In this document: in pieces, positions 27,337 to 36,300 of the stretch
How the letters are laid out: every line of letters starts with the position of its first letter
Position numbering within the stretch: position 1 is the first letter of the stretch
Origin: Pseudomonas sp. P8_241
Lineage (GTDB): Bacteria; Pseudomonadota; Gammaproteobacteria; Pseudomonadales; Pseudomonadaceae
Direction of reading: 5' to 3'
Assembly (NCBI RefSeq): GCF_034008315.1
Contig: NZ_CP125377.1
Coordinates: forward strand, 744,001-808,000
DNA length: 64,000 nt
Position numbers and translations under genes: made by a program
Notes under the pieces: model-generated
Databases searched by the model: none
Seen by the model: the letters and a program-made list of their open reading frames with translations, nothing else
What the model was told of the DNA's origin: nothing

Positions 27337-27645
27337 ATGAAGATATTGCGTGCCCCGTTGTTGATGATCGGTTTGCTGCTGTGCTCCCAGGGCTTTGCCG
27401 CCAACACGGCCCAACAGGAAAAGATGACCACCTGCAATGCCGACGCTACGGCCAAAAGCCTCAAGGGCGATGAGCGCAAAGCCTTCATGAGTACCTGCCT
27501 GAAAGCGGCCCCGCCGGCCAACGAGGTAGGAACAGTGTTGACGCCTCAGCAGGAAAAAATGAAAAACTGCAACGCGAATGCTACCGCCAAACTTCTCAAA
27601 GGCGATGAGCGCAAGGCGTTCATGAGCAATTGCCTGAAGAGGTAA
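27337..27645 (+). CDS. psiF: PsiF-repeat secreted protein
   Basis: 102 residues: a signal peptide (MKILRAPLLMIGLLLCSQGFA), then two PsiF repeats of about 33 residues, each QQEKM-xxCNAxATAKxLKGDERKAFMSxCLK, joined by a short linker. PsiF of E. coli is phosphate-starvation induced; its function is unknown. Two cysteines per repeat suggest a disulfide in the periplasm. ATG 27337 has AGGAGAA upstream. I saw no clear Pho box before it. Confidence 0.85.
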   Translation: MKILRAPLLMIGLLLCSQGFAANTAQQEKMTTCNADATAKSLKGDERKAFMSTCLKAAPPANEVGTVLTPQQEKMKNCNANATAKLLKGDERKAFMSNCLKR

Positions 27646-27680
27646 ATCGTCTCAAAGACAGTGGCAGCCGTGCTGGCCTC

Positions 27681-27754
27681 ATCGCTAGCAGGCTAGCTCC
27701 CACAATGTCCGGTGTACTCAGTTCTCCTGTAGGAGCAAGCTTGCTCGCGATGGG
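27681..27754. repeat. Inverted pair of two different REP arms
   Basis: ATCGCTAGCAGGCTAGCTCCCAC (CTAGC variant) faces GTAGGAGCAAGCTTGCTCGCGATGG (TGCTCGC variant), so the two arms come from different REP subtypes. Confidence 0.75.
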
Positions 27755-27876
27755 GCCGTTAAGGGCGCTGAAAAAAACCTGAACCCCCACTAAGGTCGAT
27801 CGACACAATCCTAGTGCTCACACCGGATCGCTGGCAGACTGCCAATCCTTTTTACGCCGTTCGTTTTTGAGGCTGT

Positions 27877-28890
27877 ATGCCAACGTTTTCTCAGCGTCAA
27901 GTTTTGCTGGTCATCAGCTGGGTCATTATTTTTGGCGGTTTGTTGCTGGTGTTGCCGTTGCGCCTGTTACCCAGCCTGCTGGCAGGATTGCTCGTATTCG
28001 AACTGGTCAACATGCTCACCCCGCAACTGCAACGGCTCATCGAAGGCCGGCGCGCGCGCTGGCTTGCCGTGGCTTTGCTGGGGACTTTGATTGTCAGCGT
28101 GCTGACGCTGATCTTCGCCGGTGCCATCAGCTTCCTGCTACACGAAGCCGAAAACCCCGGCGCTTCGCTCGACAAATTCATGGGTGTGGTTGATCGCGCA
28201 CGCGGGCAACTGCCACCGTTCATCGACGCTTACCTGCCGGCCAGTGCCGCAGAATTTCGCGTGGCGATTGGCGAGTGGGTGAGCAAGCACCTCAGTGATT
28301 TGCAACTGGTGGGCAAAGACGCGGCGCACATGTTCGTGACGTTACTGATCGGCATGGTGCTCGGCGCGATCATCGCCTTGCAGCGCGTGCCGGATCTGAC
28401 CAAGCGCAAGCCATTGGCCGCCGCGCTGTTCGATCGCCTGCACCTGCTGGTCCAGGCCTTTCGCAACATCGTCTTCGCACAGATCAAGATTTCCTTGCTC
28501 AACACCGTGTTCACCGGGATTTTCCTCGCGGTGGTGCTGCCGATGTTTGGCATCAAGCTGCCGCTGACCAAGACCCTGATCGTCCTGACGTTCCTGCTCG
28601 GACTGTTGCCAGTGATCGGCAACCTGATGTCGAACACCCTGATTACCATCGTCGGCCTGTCACTGTCGATCTGGGTGGCGGTGGCGGCGCTGGGTTATCT
28701 GATCGTTATCCACAAGCTCGAGTACTTCCTCAACGCGCGCATCGTCGGCGGGCAGATCAGCGCCAAGTCGTGGGAGTTGCTGCTGGCAATGTTAGTGTTC
28801 GAAGCCGCATTCGGCCTGCCGGGGGTGGTGGCGGGGCCGATTTATTACGCGTACCTGAAGAGCGAGTTGAAGCAGGTGGGAATGGTTTGA
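27877..28890 (+). CDS. AI-2E family (PerM-like) membrane protein
   Basis: 337 residues with about seven membrane segments and a long loop near residues 95-150, the AI-2E transporter/PerM fold. Conserved GLLPVIGNLMSN (about residues 243-254) and the C-terminal LVFEAAFGLPGVVAGPIYYAYLK are family marks. Some relatives export autoinducer-2, others exchange Na+/H+; the role here is open. ATG 27877 has TTGAGG upstream. Confidence 0.82.
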   Translation: MPTFSQRQVLLVISWVIIFGGLLLVLPLRLLPSLLAGLLVFELVNMLTPQLQRLIEGRRARWLAVALLGTLIVSVLTLIFAGAISFLLHEAENPGASLDKFMGVVDRARGQLPPFIDAYLPASAAEFRVAIGEWVSKHLSDLQLVGKDAAHMFVTLLIGMVLGAIIALQRVPDLTKRKPLAAALFDRLHLLVQAFRNIVFAQIKISLLNTVFTGIFLAVVLPMFGIKLPLTKTLIVLTFLLGLLPVIGNLMSNTLITIVGLSLSIWVAVAALGYLIVIHKLEYFLNARIVGGQISAKSWELLLAMLVFEAAFGLPGVVAGPIYYAYLKSELKQVGMV

Positions 28891-28920
28891 TCAGGCAGCT
28901 GTATTGCCTGATCTGACGCC

Positions 28921-28996
28921 ATCGCTAGCAGGCTAGCTCCCACACATGTTGTGTGAACACCACAGATTCAATGTGGGAGCTAGCCTGCTAGCGATT
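28921..28996. repeat. Inverted REP pair (CTAGCAGGCTAGC type)
   Basis: ATCGCTAGCAGGCTAGCTCCCAC and GTGGGAGCTAGCCTGCTAGCGAT are perfect inverse copies, between the convergent AI-2E and Hsp70 genes. Confidence 0.87.
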
Positions 28997-29015
28997 GGGG
29001 CACCCTGGTTTCGGA

Positions 29016-30290
29016 TCAGTCCATAGAGCCGTAACGCTTGGCCGCTTCAATCGCCAGACCGCTGCCGATACTGCCAAAGATGTTCCCTTCCACATGCCGA
29101 GCATTTGGCAACATCGCCGAAACACTGTTGCGCAGCGCCGGAATCCCGCTCGAACCGCCGGTGAAGAACACCGTATCGACCTGATCAACCCGCACGTCGG
29201 CATCAGCCAGTAGCTGAGTGACGCTGTTGCGCACGCGTTCCAGGAGGTTGTCGATGGCCGACTCGAACAGCGCCCGGCTCAGTTCCACACTCAAACCGGC
29301 TTCGATGCGGTCCAGCGGTACGTGGCGACTCTCGGCGTGGGTCAACTGGATCTTGGTTTCTTCCACTTCCATCGCCAGCCAATGCCCGGCGCGCTGTTCG
29401 ATCAGCTTGAACAGGCGATCGATGCCGCCGGTGTCTTCGATGTCGTAGCGCATGCTGCCCAGGGCCAACTGGGATTTTTGCGAATACACCGAGTTAATGG
29501 TGTGCCAGGTCGCCAGGTTCATGTGGTGACTGGTCGGCATATAGGCGCCGCTCTTCATGCGGCTGCCATAGCCGAACAGCGGCATCAGGCCTTGCAGGCT
29601 GAGCTGTTTGTCGAAGTCGGTTCCGCCGATGTGCACACCGCCCGTGGCGAGGATGTCCTCGTGGCGGTTATCCACACCCCGACGCTCCGGCGACAGGCGC
29701 ACCAGCGAGAAGTCGGAAGTACCACCGCCGATATCGACGATCAGTACCAACTCTTCTTTCTCGATGGTCGACTCGTAGTCGAATGCGGCGGCAATCGGTT
29801 CGTATTGGAACGAGACTTCCTTGAAGCCGATCTTGCGTGCCACGTCCACCAGGGTGTCTTCGGCTTCTTTGTCGGCCATCGGGTCATCGTCGACAAAAAA
29901 TACCGGACGACCCAGCACCACTTCTTCGAATTCCCGACCGGCGGCGGCTTCGGCGCGGCTCTTGAGCTGGCCGATGAACAGCCCGAGCAGGTCCTTGAAC
30001 GGCATCGCCGTGCCGAGGACGCTGGTGTCGTGCTTGATCAGCTTGGACCCCAGAAGGCTCTTGAGCGAGCGCATCAGGCGACCTTCGTAGCCTTCCAGGT
30101 ACTCGTGCAGCGCCAGGCGGCCGTACACCGGGCGGCGTTCTTCGATATTGAAGAAGACCACTGACGGCAGGGTGATCTTGTCGTCCTCCAGCGCGATCAG
30201 CGTTTCCACGCCGGGGCGCAGCCAGCCGACAGTGGAGTTGGACGTGCCAAAGTCGATACCCAAGGCACGGGCTGGAGATGCGTTGTTCAT
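29016..30290 (-). CDS. yegD: Hsp70-family chaperone, YegD-like
   Basis: 424 residues: an actin-fold ATPase without the C-terminal peptide-binding domain of DnaK. ATPase motifs visible: GIDFGTSNSTVGW (about residues 11-23), VDIGGGTSDFSL (about 196-207) and VFFTGGSSGIPALR (about 381-394). This is the layout of E. coli YegD. It is divergent from the DnaJ-like cbpA across about 290 bp, suggesting shared stress control. Client proteins unknown. Confidence 0.87.
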   Translation of the reverse strand: MNNASPARALGIDFGTSNSTVGWLRPGVETLIALEDDKITLPSVVFFNIEERRPVYGRLALHEYLEGYEGRLMRSLKSLLGSKLIKHDTSVLGTAMPFKDLLGLFIGQLKSRAEAAAGREFEEVVLGRPVFFVDDDPMADKEAEDTLVDVARKIGFKEVSFQYEPIAAAFDYESTIEKEELVLIVDIGGGTSDFSLVRLSPERRGVDNRHEDILATGGVHIGGTDFDKQLSLQGLMPLFGYGSRMKSGAYMPTSHHMNLATWHTINSVYSQKSQLALGSMRYDIEDTGGIDRLFKLIEQRAGHWLAMEVEETKIQLTHAESRHVPLDRIEAGLSVELSRALFESAIDNLLERVRNSVTQLLADADVRVDQVDTVFFTGGSSGIPALRNSVSAMLPNARHVEGNIFGSIGSGLAIEAAKRYGSMD

Positions 30291-30584
30291 GTCTTTCAGG
30301 TTCCGGTTAAAAAACGGCCGCGCAGTGTATGTCAGTGCGCGACAGATTCGAAGGCCGGTTATCTGCTAAATCTCGTCTGATGATCCTTGAAAGACGACCG
30401 TTCACCCCCAAACTACCCTGCATCAACCGGCGAGCCACGGGGCAATCCTTGAAGCCCCGACTGCTGCCGATAAACTTTTGCTGCGCCGCCCGGTCACTAA
30501 ACTGAGATCGGTCAACCTCAATGCTGCAAACAAGTGCATGCTGCGACGGTGGCGCGATTTTGATAACGGATGGTGATTCCCGCG

Positions 30585-31532
30585 ATGGACTTCAAAGACT
30601 ATTACAAGATTCTCGGTGTGGAACCGACCGCAGACGACAAGGCGATCAAGGCTGCCTATCGCAAACTGGCGCGCAAGTACCACCCCGACGTCAGCAAGGA
30701 AAAGGACGCCGAGTCCAAATTCAAGGATGCCTCGGAAGCCTATGAAGCGCTGAAAAGCGCCGACAAGCGCGCCGAGTACGACGACCTGCGCCGCTATGGC
30801 CAGCATGGCCAACCGTTCCAGGGACCACCGGGCTGGCAAAGCCGTGGCGGTTTCGGTACCGGTGGCCAGGACACGGGCGATTTTTCGGACTTCTTCAGTT
30901 CGATTTTCGGCAACCGTGGGCCTGGTTTCAGTGGCGGTGAACAGTCGCGTCGCAGCACCGGACGTCGAGGGCAGGACGTGGAAATGGAACTCGGGGTCTT
31001 TCTCGAAGAAACACTGTCGACCGAATCGAAGAAGGTCACGTTCCAGGTGCCGCAATACAACGCGGCCGGCCAGCATGTGAGCAACACCAGCAAGAGCCTG
31101 AACGTGAAGATCCCGGCCGGTGTGGCCGATGGCGAGCGTATTCGCCTCAAAGGGCAGGGCGCTCCGGGCGTCGGTGGCGGGGCCAATGGCGACCTGTACC
31201 TGACGATCCGTTTTGCGCCGCACCCGAAATTTGACGTCGAAGGCGAGAACCTGATCATCACCTTGCCACTGGCACCGTGGGAGCTGGCCTTGGGCGCTGA
31301 AGTCGCCGTGCCGACCCTGACCGGCAAGATCAACCTCAAGGTCCCGGCCGGCAGCCAGAACGGCCAGCGCATGCGCGCCAAGGGCCATGGCTTGATGAAC
31401 AAGGCCGGAGAACGCGGTTACCTGTTCGTGCAACTGAAGGCGGTCATGCCGAAGAAGTCGGACGATGAGATCAAGGCCTTGTGGCAGGAGCTGGCGAAAA
31501 AAGCCGCGTTCGATCCGCGGGAGAACTTTTGA
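30585..31532 (+). CDS. cbpA: Curved DNA-binding protein CbpA (DnaJ co-chaperone)
   Basis: 315 residues: J domain (about 1-70) with HPD at residues 33-35, a Gly/Phe-rich linker (about 80-125), and a DnaJ C-terminal domain (about 130-300) without the zinc fingers of DnaJ. It stimulates DnaK and binds curved DNA. ATG 30585 ([11 protein letters not shown]) gives the family N-terminus; ATG 30570 would add five residues. It is followed by its inhibitor gene cbpM. Confidence 0.92.
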   Translation: MDFKDYYKILGVEPTADDKAIKAAYRKLARKYHPDVSKEKDAESKFKDASEAYEALKSADKRAEYDDLRRYGQHGQPFQGPPGWQSRGGFGTGGQDTGDFSDFFSSIFGNRGPGFSGGEQSRRSTGRRGQDVEMELGVFLEETLSTESKKVTFQVPQYNAAGQHVSNTSKSLNVKIPAGVADGERIRLKGQGAPGVGGGANGDLYLTIRFAPHPKFDVEGENLIITLPLAPWELALGAEVAVPTLTGKINLKVPAGSQNGQRMRAKGHGLMNKAGERGYLFVQLKAVMPKKSDDEIKALWQELAKKAAFDPRENF

Positions 31533-31558
31533 TCCCCTAGAACCAAGGAGTCACTGAC

Positions 31559-31864
31559 ATGAGCAGTCCCCTGATCGTTCAACTGGACATGGCAGAATTC
31601 TGTGAGGCGACCGACCTGTCGGACGTCTACGTGATCGAAATCGTCGAGCACGGCATCCTCGAACCTCAGGGCGCTCAGCCCAAGGACTGGGTGTTCAACG
31701 ACTACGAGCTGACCTTGGCCAAACGCGCCGCCAAGCTGCGGCGCGACCTGGACCTGGAATGGGAAGGCGTCGCCCTGGCGCTGGATTTGCTCGAAGAGGT
31801 CCAGCAACTACGGGCGGAGAACCTGATGTTGAAGCAACGGTTGGGGCGGTTGTTGGTGGAGTAG
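31559..31864 (+). CDS. cbpM: Chaperone modulator CbpM
   Basis: 101 residues of the MerR-like CbpM family, which binds the CbpA J domain and blocks its activity. CbpA and CbpM are separated by 26 bp with AAGGAG before ATG 31559. The stop TAG is the TAG of the GTAGGAG REP arm that begins at 31861, so the REP element supplies the end of the gene. Confidence 0.9.
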   Translation: MSSPLIVQLDMAEFCEATDLSDVYVIEIVEHGILEPQGAQPKDWVFNDYELTLAKRAAKLRRDLDLEWEGVALALDLLEEVQQLRAENLMLKQRLGRLLVE

Positions 31865-31962
31865 GAGCTGCCGAAGGCTGCGATCTTTTGATCTTGAACT
31901 TTGGCACTCGAGCGATAATGAAAAACAACATCAAAAGATCGCAGCCTTCGGCAGCTCCTACG
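31861..31962. repeat. Inverted REP pair that supplies two stop codons
   Basis: GTAGGAGCTGCCGAAGGCTGCGATCTTTTGATC and its inverted copy, ending CTACGTG, fill the gap between convergent cbpM and the histidine kinase gene. The TAG in each outer GTAGGAG end is the stop codon of the gene entering from that side (31862-31864 plus, 31960-31958 minus). Confidence 0.9.
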
Positions 31963-33103
31963 TGTGATGTCGAGTCTGCACTTTGCGTGGCAGCACCACG
32001 GTAAACGTAGTCCCATCCGCCTCATTGGAACTGACTTCAATCGTCCCCTGATGCGTATCCACTACTTGCTTGACGATAAACAGTCCCAAACCGAGGCTGG
32101 TGGTGGGCTCGCCGAGCTCCTCGCTGGCGCTGCGCACCAAAGGATCGAAGAGGGTCGGGATCGCGTCGGCGGGAATCGGCAGGCCGTCGTTGTGTACCGT
32201 CAGCCGCACGCTGTGCGCCTCCCCACTCAGGGTCAGCGTCACCTCGCGTTTGTTCGAGCCATGTTGCAGCGCATTGCCGATCAGGTTTTGCAGCATCTGA
32301 TCGAGCCTTCTAGCGTCCCACATGCCGTGGGTATCGCCGGCAATAGTCAGGCTCGGATCGCATTCCGGTTGCCCGGCACAGGCCCGGGCAATCGCCTCCT
32401 GTGCCACCTCGGCCAGGTCCATGGGCGCGGGCTCGATTGGCAGGCTTTTGCCCAAGCGGCTGCGCACCAGTTCCAGCAGATCGCTGACCATCATCGCCAG
32501 GTGCCCGGTGCCACGCTTGATGTGGATCGCGCACTTGAGCGCATCCCCTTCGAGAGTCGCCTTGCGCAGAAGGATTTCGGTGGACATGCTTACCGCTTGC
32601 AGGGGCGCGCGCAGGTCATGGCCGAGGATCGCCAGGAAGATGTCCCGCGAGCGATTGACCTGCTCGGCGTAGGTGGCTGTGGACTCCGCCAGGGCTTCGT
32701 CGATGGCCTCGTTGAACCGGATCATGTCCTGGAAATACGCCACTTCCGGGGATTGGAGGCTGTCGACCCACAGGCGAATCACACAGGCGCGCAGATGACG
32801 GAATTCGCTGGTCATTTGCACCAGATCGAACCCTACGGTATGGCGCAGCTCACCGTGGCTGGCGCCGGCCTCGTCGAGGCTCGGGGTTTTTTCCGGGCCT
32901 TCACCGCGGGCCTTGGCCACTTGTTCGCTGGGCGTTTGGGGTTTGTTCATGTCTCGCGCCGCCGCTCTGAGGATCGAACCGGCATGGTCGCGCAAGGCGG
33001 CACTGTCCATGGTCTCGGCGGCAGGCGTGATGGTTTTGGCGAACTGCTCCCACTCATCGACGATGCGATCAACATTCAAGACGATGAACTCGGAAAGGCG
33101 CAT
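31958..33103 (-). CDS. Soluble sensor histidine kinase with RsbRD-like N-terminus
   Basis: 381 residues with no membrane segment. An N-terminal helical part (about 5-130) resembles the RsbRD-type sensory domain. HisKA follows with phospho-acceptor His162 in GHDLRAPL, then HATPase_c with the N-box NLIGNALQHG, the LGLGLFIVKQVVDTHQG G-box and FDPLVR. ATG 33103 with AGGT upstream is preferred; the longer frame to 33181 lacks a ribosome binding site. No response-regulator gene is adjacent, so it is an orphan kinase. The stop codon lies in the REP pair. Confidence 0.82.
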   Translation of the reverse strand: MRLSEFIVLNVDRIVDEWEQFAKTITPAAETMDSAALRDHAGSILRAAARDMNKPQTPSEQVAKARGEGPEKTPSLDEAGASHGELRHTVGFDLVQMTSEFRHLRACVIRLWVDSLQSPEVAYFQDMIRFNEAIDEALAESTATYAEQVNRSRDIFLAILGHDLRAPLQAVSMSTEILLRKATLEGDALKCAIHIKRGTGHLAMMVSDLLELVRSRLGKSLPIEPAPMDLAEVAQEAIARACAGQPECDPSLTIAGDTHGMWDARRLDQMLQNLIGNALQHGSNKREVTLTLSGEAHSVRLTVHNDGLPIPADAIPTLFDPLVRSASEELGEPTTSLGLGLFIVKQVVDTHQGTIEVSSNEADGTTFTVVLPRKVQTRHHT

Positions 33104-33354
33104 GGCGGTTACCTGAACATGAAACGAAGGCGTGCGAGTCGAAATAGTAGACCCTTTGAGGAGAAAAACACGACCGCTCATTCAGTGGCATGAACGAGGG
33201 CCGTCGTGGCGGTACATATGTAATGTCGGCAGCGTAATTTTCGAACAAAACGGGCTTTGTTAACGTGGTTGGATCCACTGTTTTTTCGACTTTTTTTGGG
33301 GGCGAGCGGTGAATAAGCTGGTGGCTCCCAATTCATTAAATAAGTGAACAAATT

Positions 33355-36300
33355 ATGGCCGATTTGCATGGAAGCAATTCGATAGAAAACGCCGAGCCCG
33401 TTTCGAACGATAACAAGGGGATGCATTACAACCGTGTATTCGAAGCGATACCGCCGGCAATAAAAACGGCTCCGATTGCGCGTTTGAAAGCGCTGGTCGA
33501 AACCAAACCTGCGATGCCGGATTGGTATGCAGGTGCTTCAGAGGACGATCGTCGGGAACTCAAAACGTTGATGGATGAACGCTGGCGCCTGCAAGGACAA
33601 CTGGACAAGACGCTCGGCGACTTGCAGCACGACATCAATGCCTTCGCCAAGCCTTTGCTGAGCAACGGGCTGCAGTCGACATTCAAGACCTTGCAGAACG
33701 TTGATGACCTGACCGTTCAACTTGAAATGCCCAGCAAAATCATCTTCGGCATCGACACCGGCGCCAGTCGCGTTCGCACCTCAACGATGGTGCAAGCCGC
33801 GTTGCACAACTTCGAAGCGTCTGAAACCGAAAAAGATGCATTTCGAAACAGTTCAGGTGTCTATCGCAAGGACCTGCGCGGCAGCCTTGTACTCGACCCG
33901 GCGATTACGCTGCCGGAGTTCGCAACCTTATGCCGAGAGCTGGATATCGGCGGGCAATACCAGAAACACCTCCAGTCCATTCTTCTGCCAACGTCTTCGC
34001 AGGCAAAACAGGTGTTGCAGCAGGAATCATTGGCCAGCGAGAAATCAGCCTTTCATGTGGCGGCACTGACTGCGCGGTTGAAGGGCGACATCTGCCCGCA
34101 GGTGTTCGGCAAGTTGGGGGGCATCCGCGAGGGTCACGAGAATGTCACCCTGGATGACCGGCCGCTGCACGGTCATCGATTGTCGCTGATGGGATTTCGG
34201 CTGACCGGCATTGTGCTGTTCAGTGCGGTCAGTGAGCCTTCCCAGATCAAACAGGCCATTGATGCGTTAACGCCCGACGCCTGGAAATTCTGGAGTGAAT
34301 GGTCCGAGAGAATTCCGGTGCTACGGGGCAATTCATATGACCGCTTCAAGCTGTTGCAGGCGTTCTTCGCCAACGGACCGAAGGGTCTGGTCGATGAAGT
34401 GATCCGAAAGGACGACATCCATCAGCAGAGTCGCTTGACCGGCACGTTGATCGCCTATGTACCGGATGATCCGGACCATCCTGTAAAGGAATACGCATCA
34501 CTGAGCGACTTCATGAAGACGCTGATCAGCCAGTTGCGAAACCCGGACTATCAGGCGTTTTTCAGCCGATTCGTCGCGCACAAAGACAAGGGGCATTTCT
34601 TCGCACGGGTCAACGAACGCCTCAAGACATTCAAATGGGTGCAACGCGAACCTCTGGACATGGGGCCCTGGTGGCGGGAAACGGCGGTCGAGAATCCCAA
34701 TGCCGAGCCCATCACCAACACGATAACGGGTGATTTATGGTTGCGCCTGTTCATCGATCGGCGTGACAAGGCCATTGCCGATGCTCGCAGCATTGCCGTG
34801 CCGACCGACGATGAAGATGCGACAACCCGGTTCAAGCGCCTGACCAGCTATCTCGACATCGGCTGGAACATTTTCAGTTATGCAGCGCTACTCGTACCCG
34901 GTCTTGGCGAGGCAGTGCTGGGCATCATGGTCGCGCAAATGCTGGCCGAGCTTGCAGAAGGTATTGAGGACTGGAGTAAAGGTGACAAGGAGGAGGGAGC
35001 AGCCTACATCAATGGTGTCCTGATCAACTTCGCCCAACTGGCGATCATGGGCGCCGGGCATGTGGTACCGGGCGGGGCGGTGAGCCCGGTCAAGGTTTCA
35101 CCGTTTGTCGAGGGCCTTAAACCGGTGGCATTCGGTGATGGGGAAAAACTCTGGAATCCTGATCTGAAGCCTTACGAACATCCGGTCGCCGTGCCCAAAA
35201 CCATCGTAGCCAGCGAGGATGGGCTTTACCGGCATCTAGGGCAGGATCTGCTGCGGATCGACGACAAACATTATGCGCTCAAGCAAGACCCGAAGACCGG
35301 ACAGCAGCGACTCGCGCACCCGACCCGGCCAGACGCTTATCAGCCGTTGCTGGAGCATAACGGTGCTGGCAGCTGGAAGACTGAACTCGACATGCCGCTG
35401 GAATGGGACAAGGCGACGTTGCTCAGGCGTTTGGGAGCGCAAGTTGACGGATTGTCCGATGAAACGCTGGAGCAGGTTCTGCACGTCAGTGGTGTGCACG
35501 AAAATGCATTGCGCCGCCTGCATGCCGAGCACGAAACCATGCCTGCGCTGATGGGCGATACGCTTGAACGTTTCAAGGCGTATGCAGATGCCGAAGCTTG
35601 CGAAGCGATGATTCTCGCCAATCGAGTTAACGCGGATCTGGCCGGATTTTTACCCCGGTTCATGACTGAGTTGAGTGGATGGCCCCGCGGTAAGGCCATC
35701 GAAGTGTTTGAAGGGCCTGATTTGTCAGGTCCTTCGGTCAAGGTCGGGGATTTCAAGGCTGTTGCCGCGCAGACGTTAACGTTGAGCCATGAGGACCTCG
35801 TCGCAGGAAAACTGCCTGAAAAGGTCGTGGATTTTCTCGATGAAACGGCATTGCGCGACGTGCTTGGAGAGTGGCTGTCGGGTGACCGGACGGCGCGCAT
35901 CGAGACCTTGCGCAAAAAACTGTCAGAGCAGGCAGCCAAACAAAAACGGCAGCTTTTCGATGGTCTTTATGCACAGCGCGAGCGCCTCACGACCCCCTTG
36001 GTGGCACGCCTCAAGCTCCGAGCGTCGGACCTGCCGAACAGCCTGGCGGAAGAACTGCTGCATCATGCTGATCCGGCGGACTTGAAGTTCATGACCGAAA
36101 AAAAACGCGTGCCTATGGCCCTGTCCCGACAGTCTGACCAGGCCTTGGAGCAATTGCGTCTGAACCGTGCATATGAAGGGCTTTACCTCCCGGAGCTGTA
36201 CAGCAGCGACACCACGCGGCTGGTCCTGCATTCACTGGAGTCTTTGCCGGGTTGGCCCAAGGATTTGCGCCTCGAAATCCGCGACTATTCCGCTCAGGGC

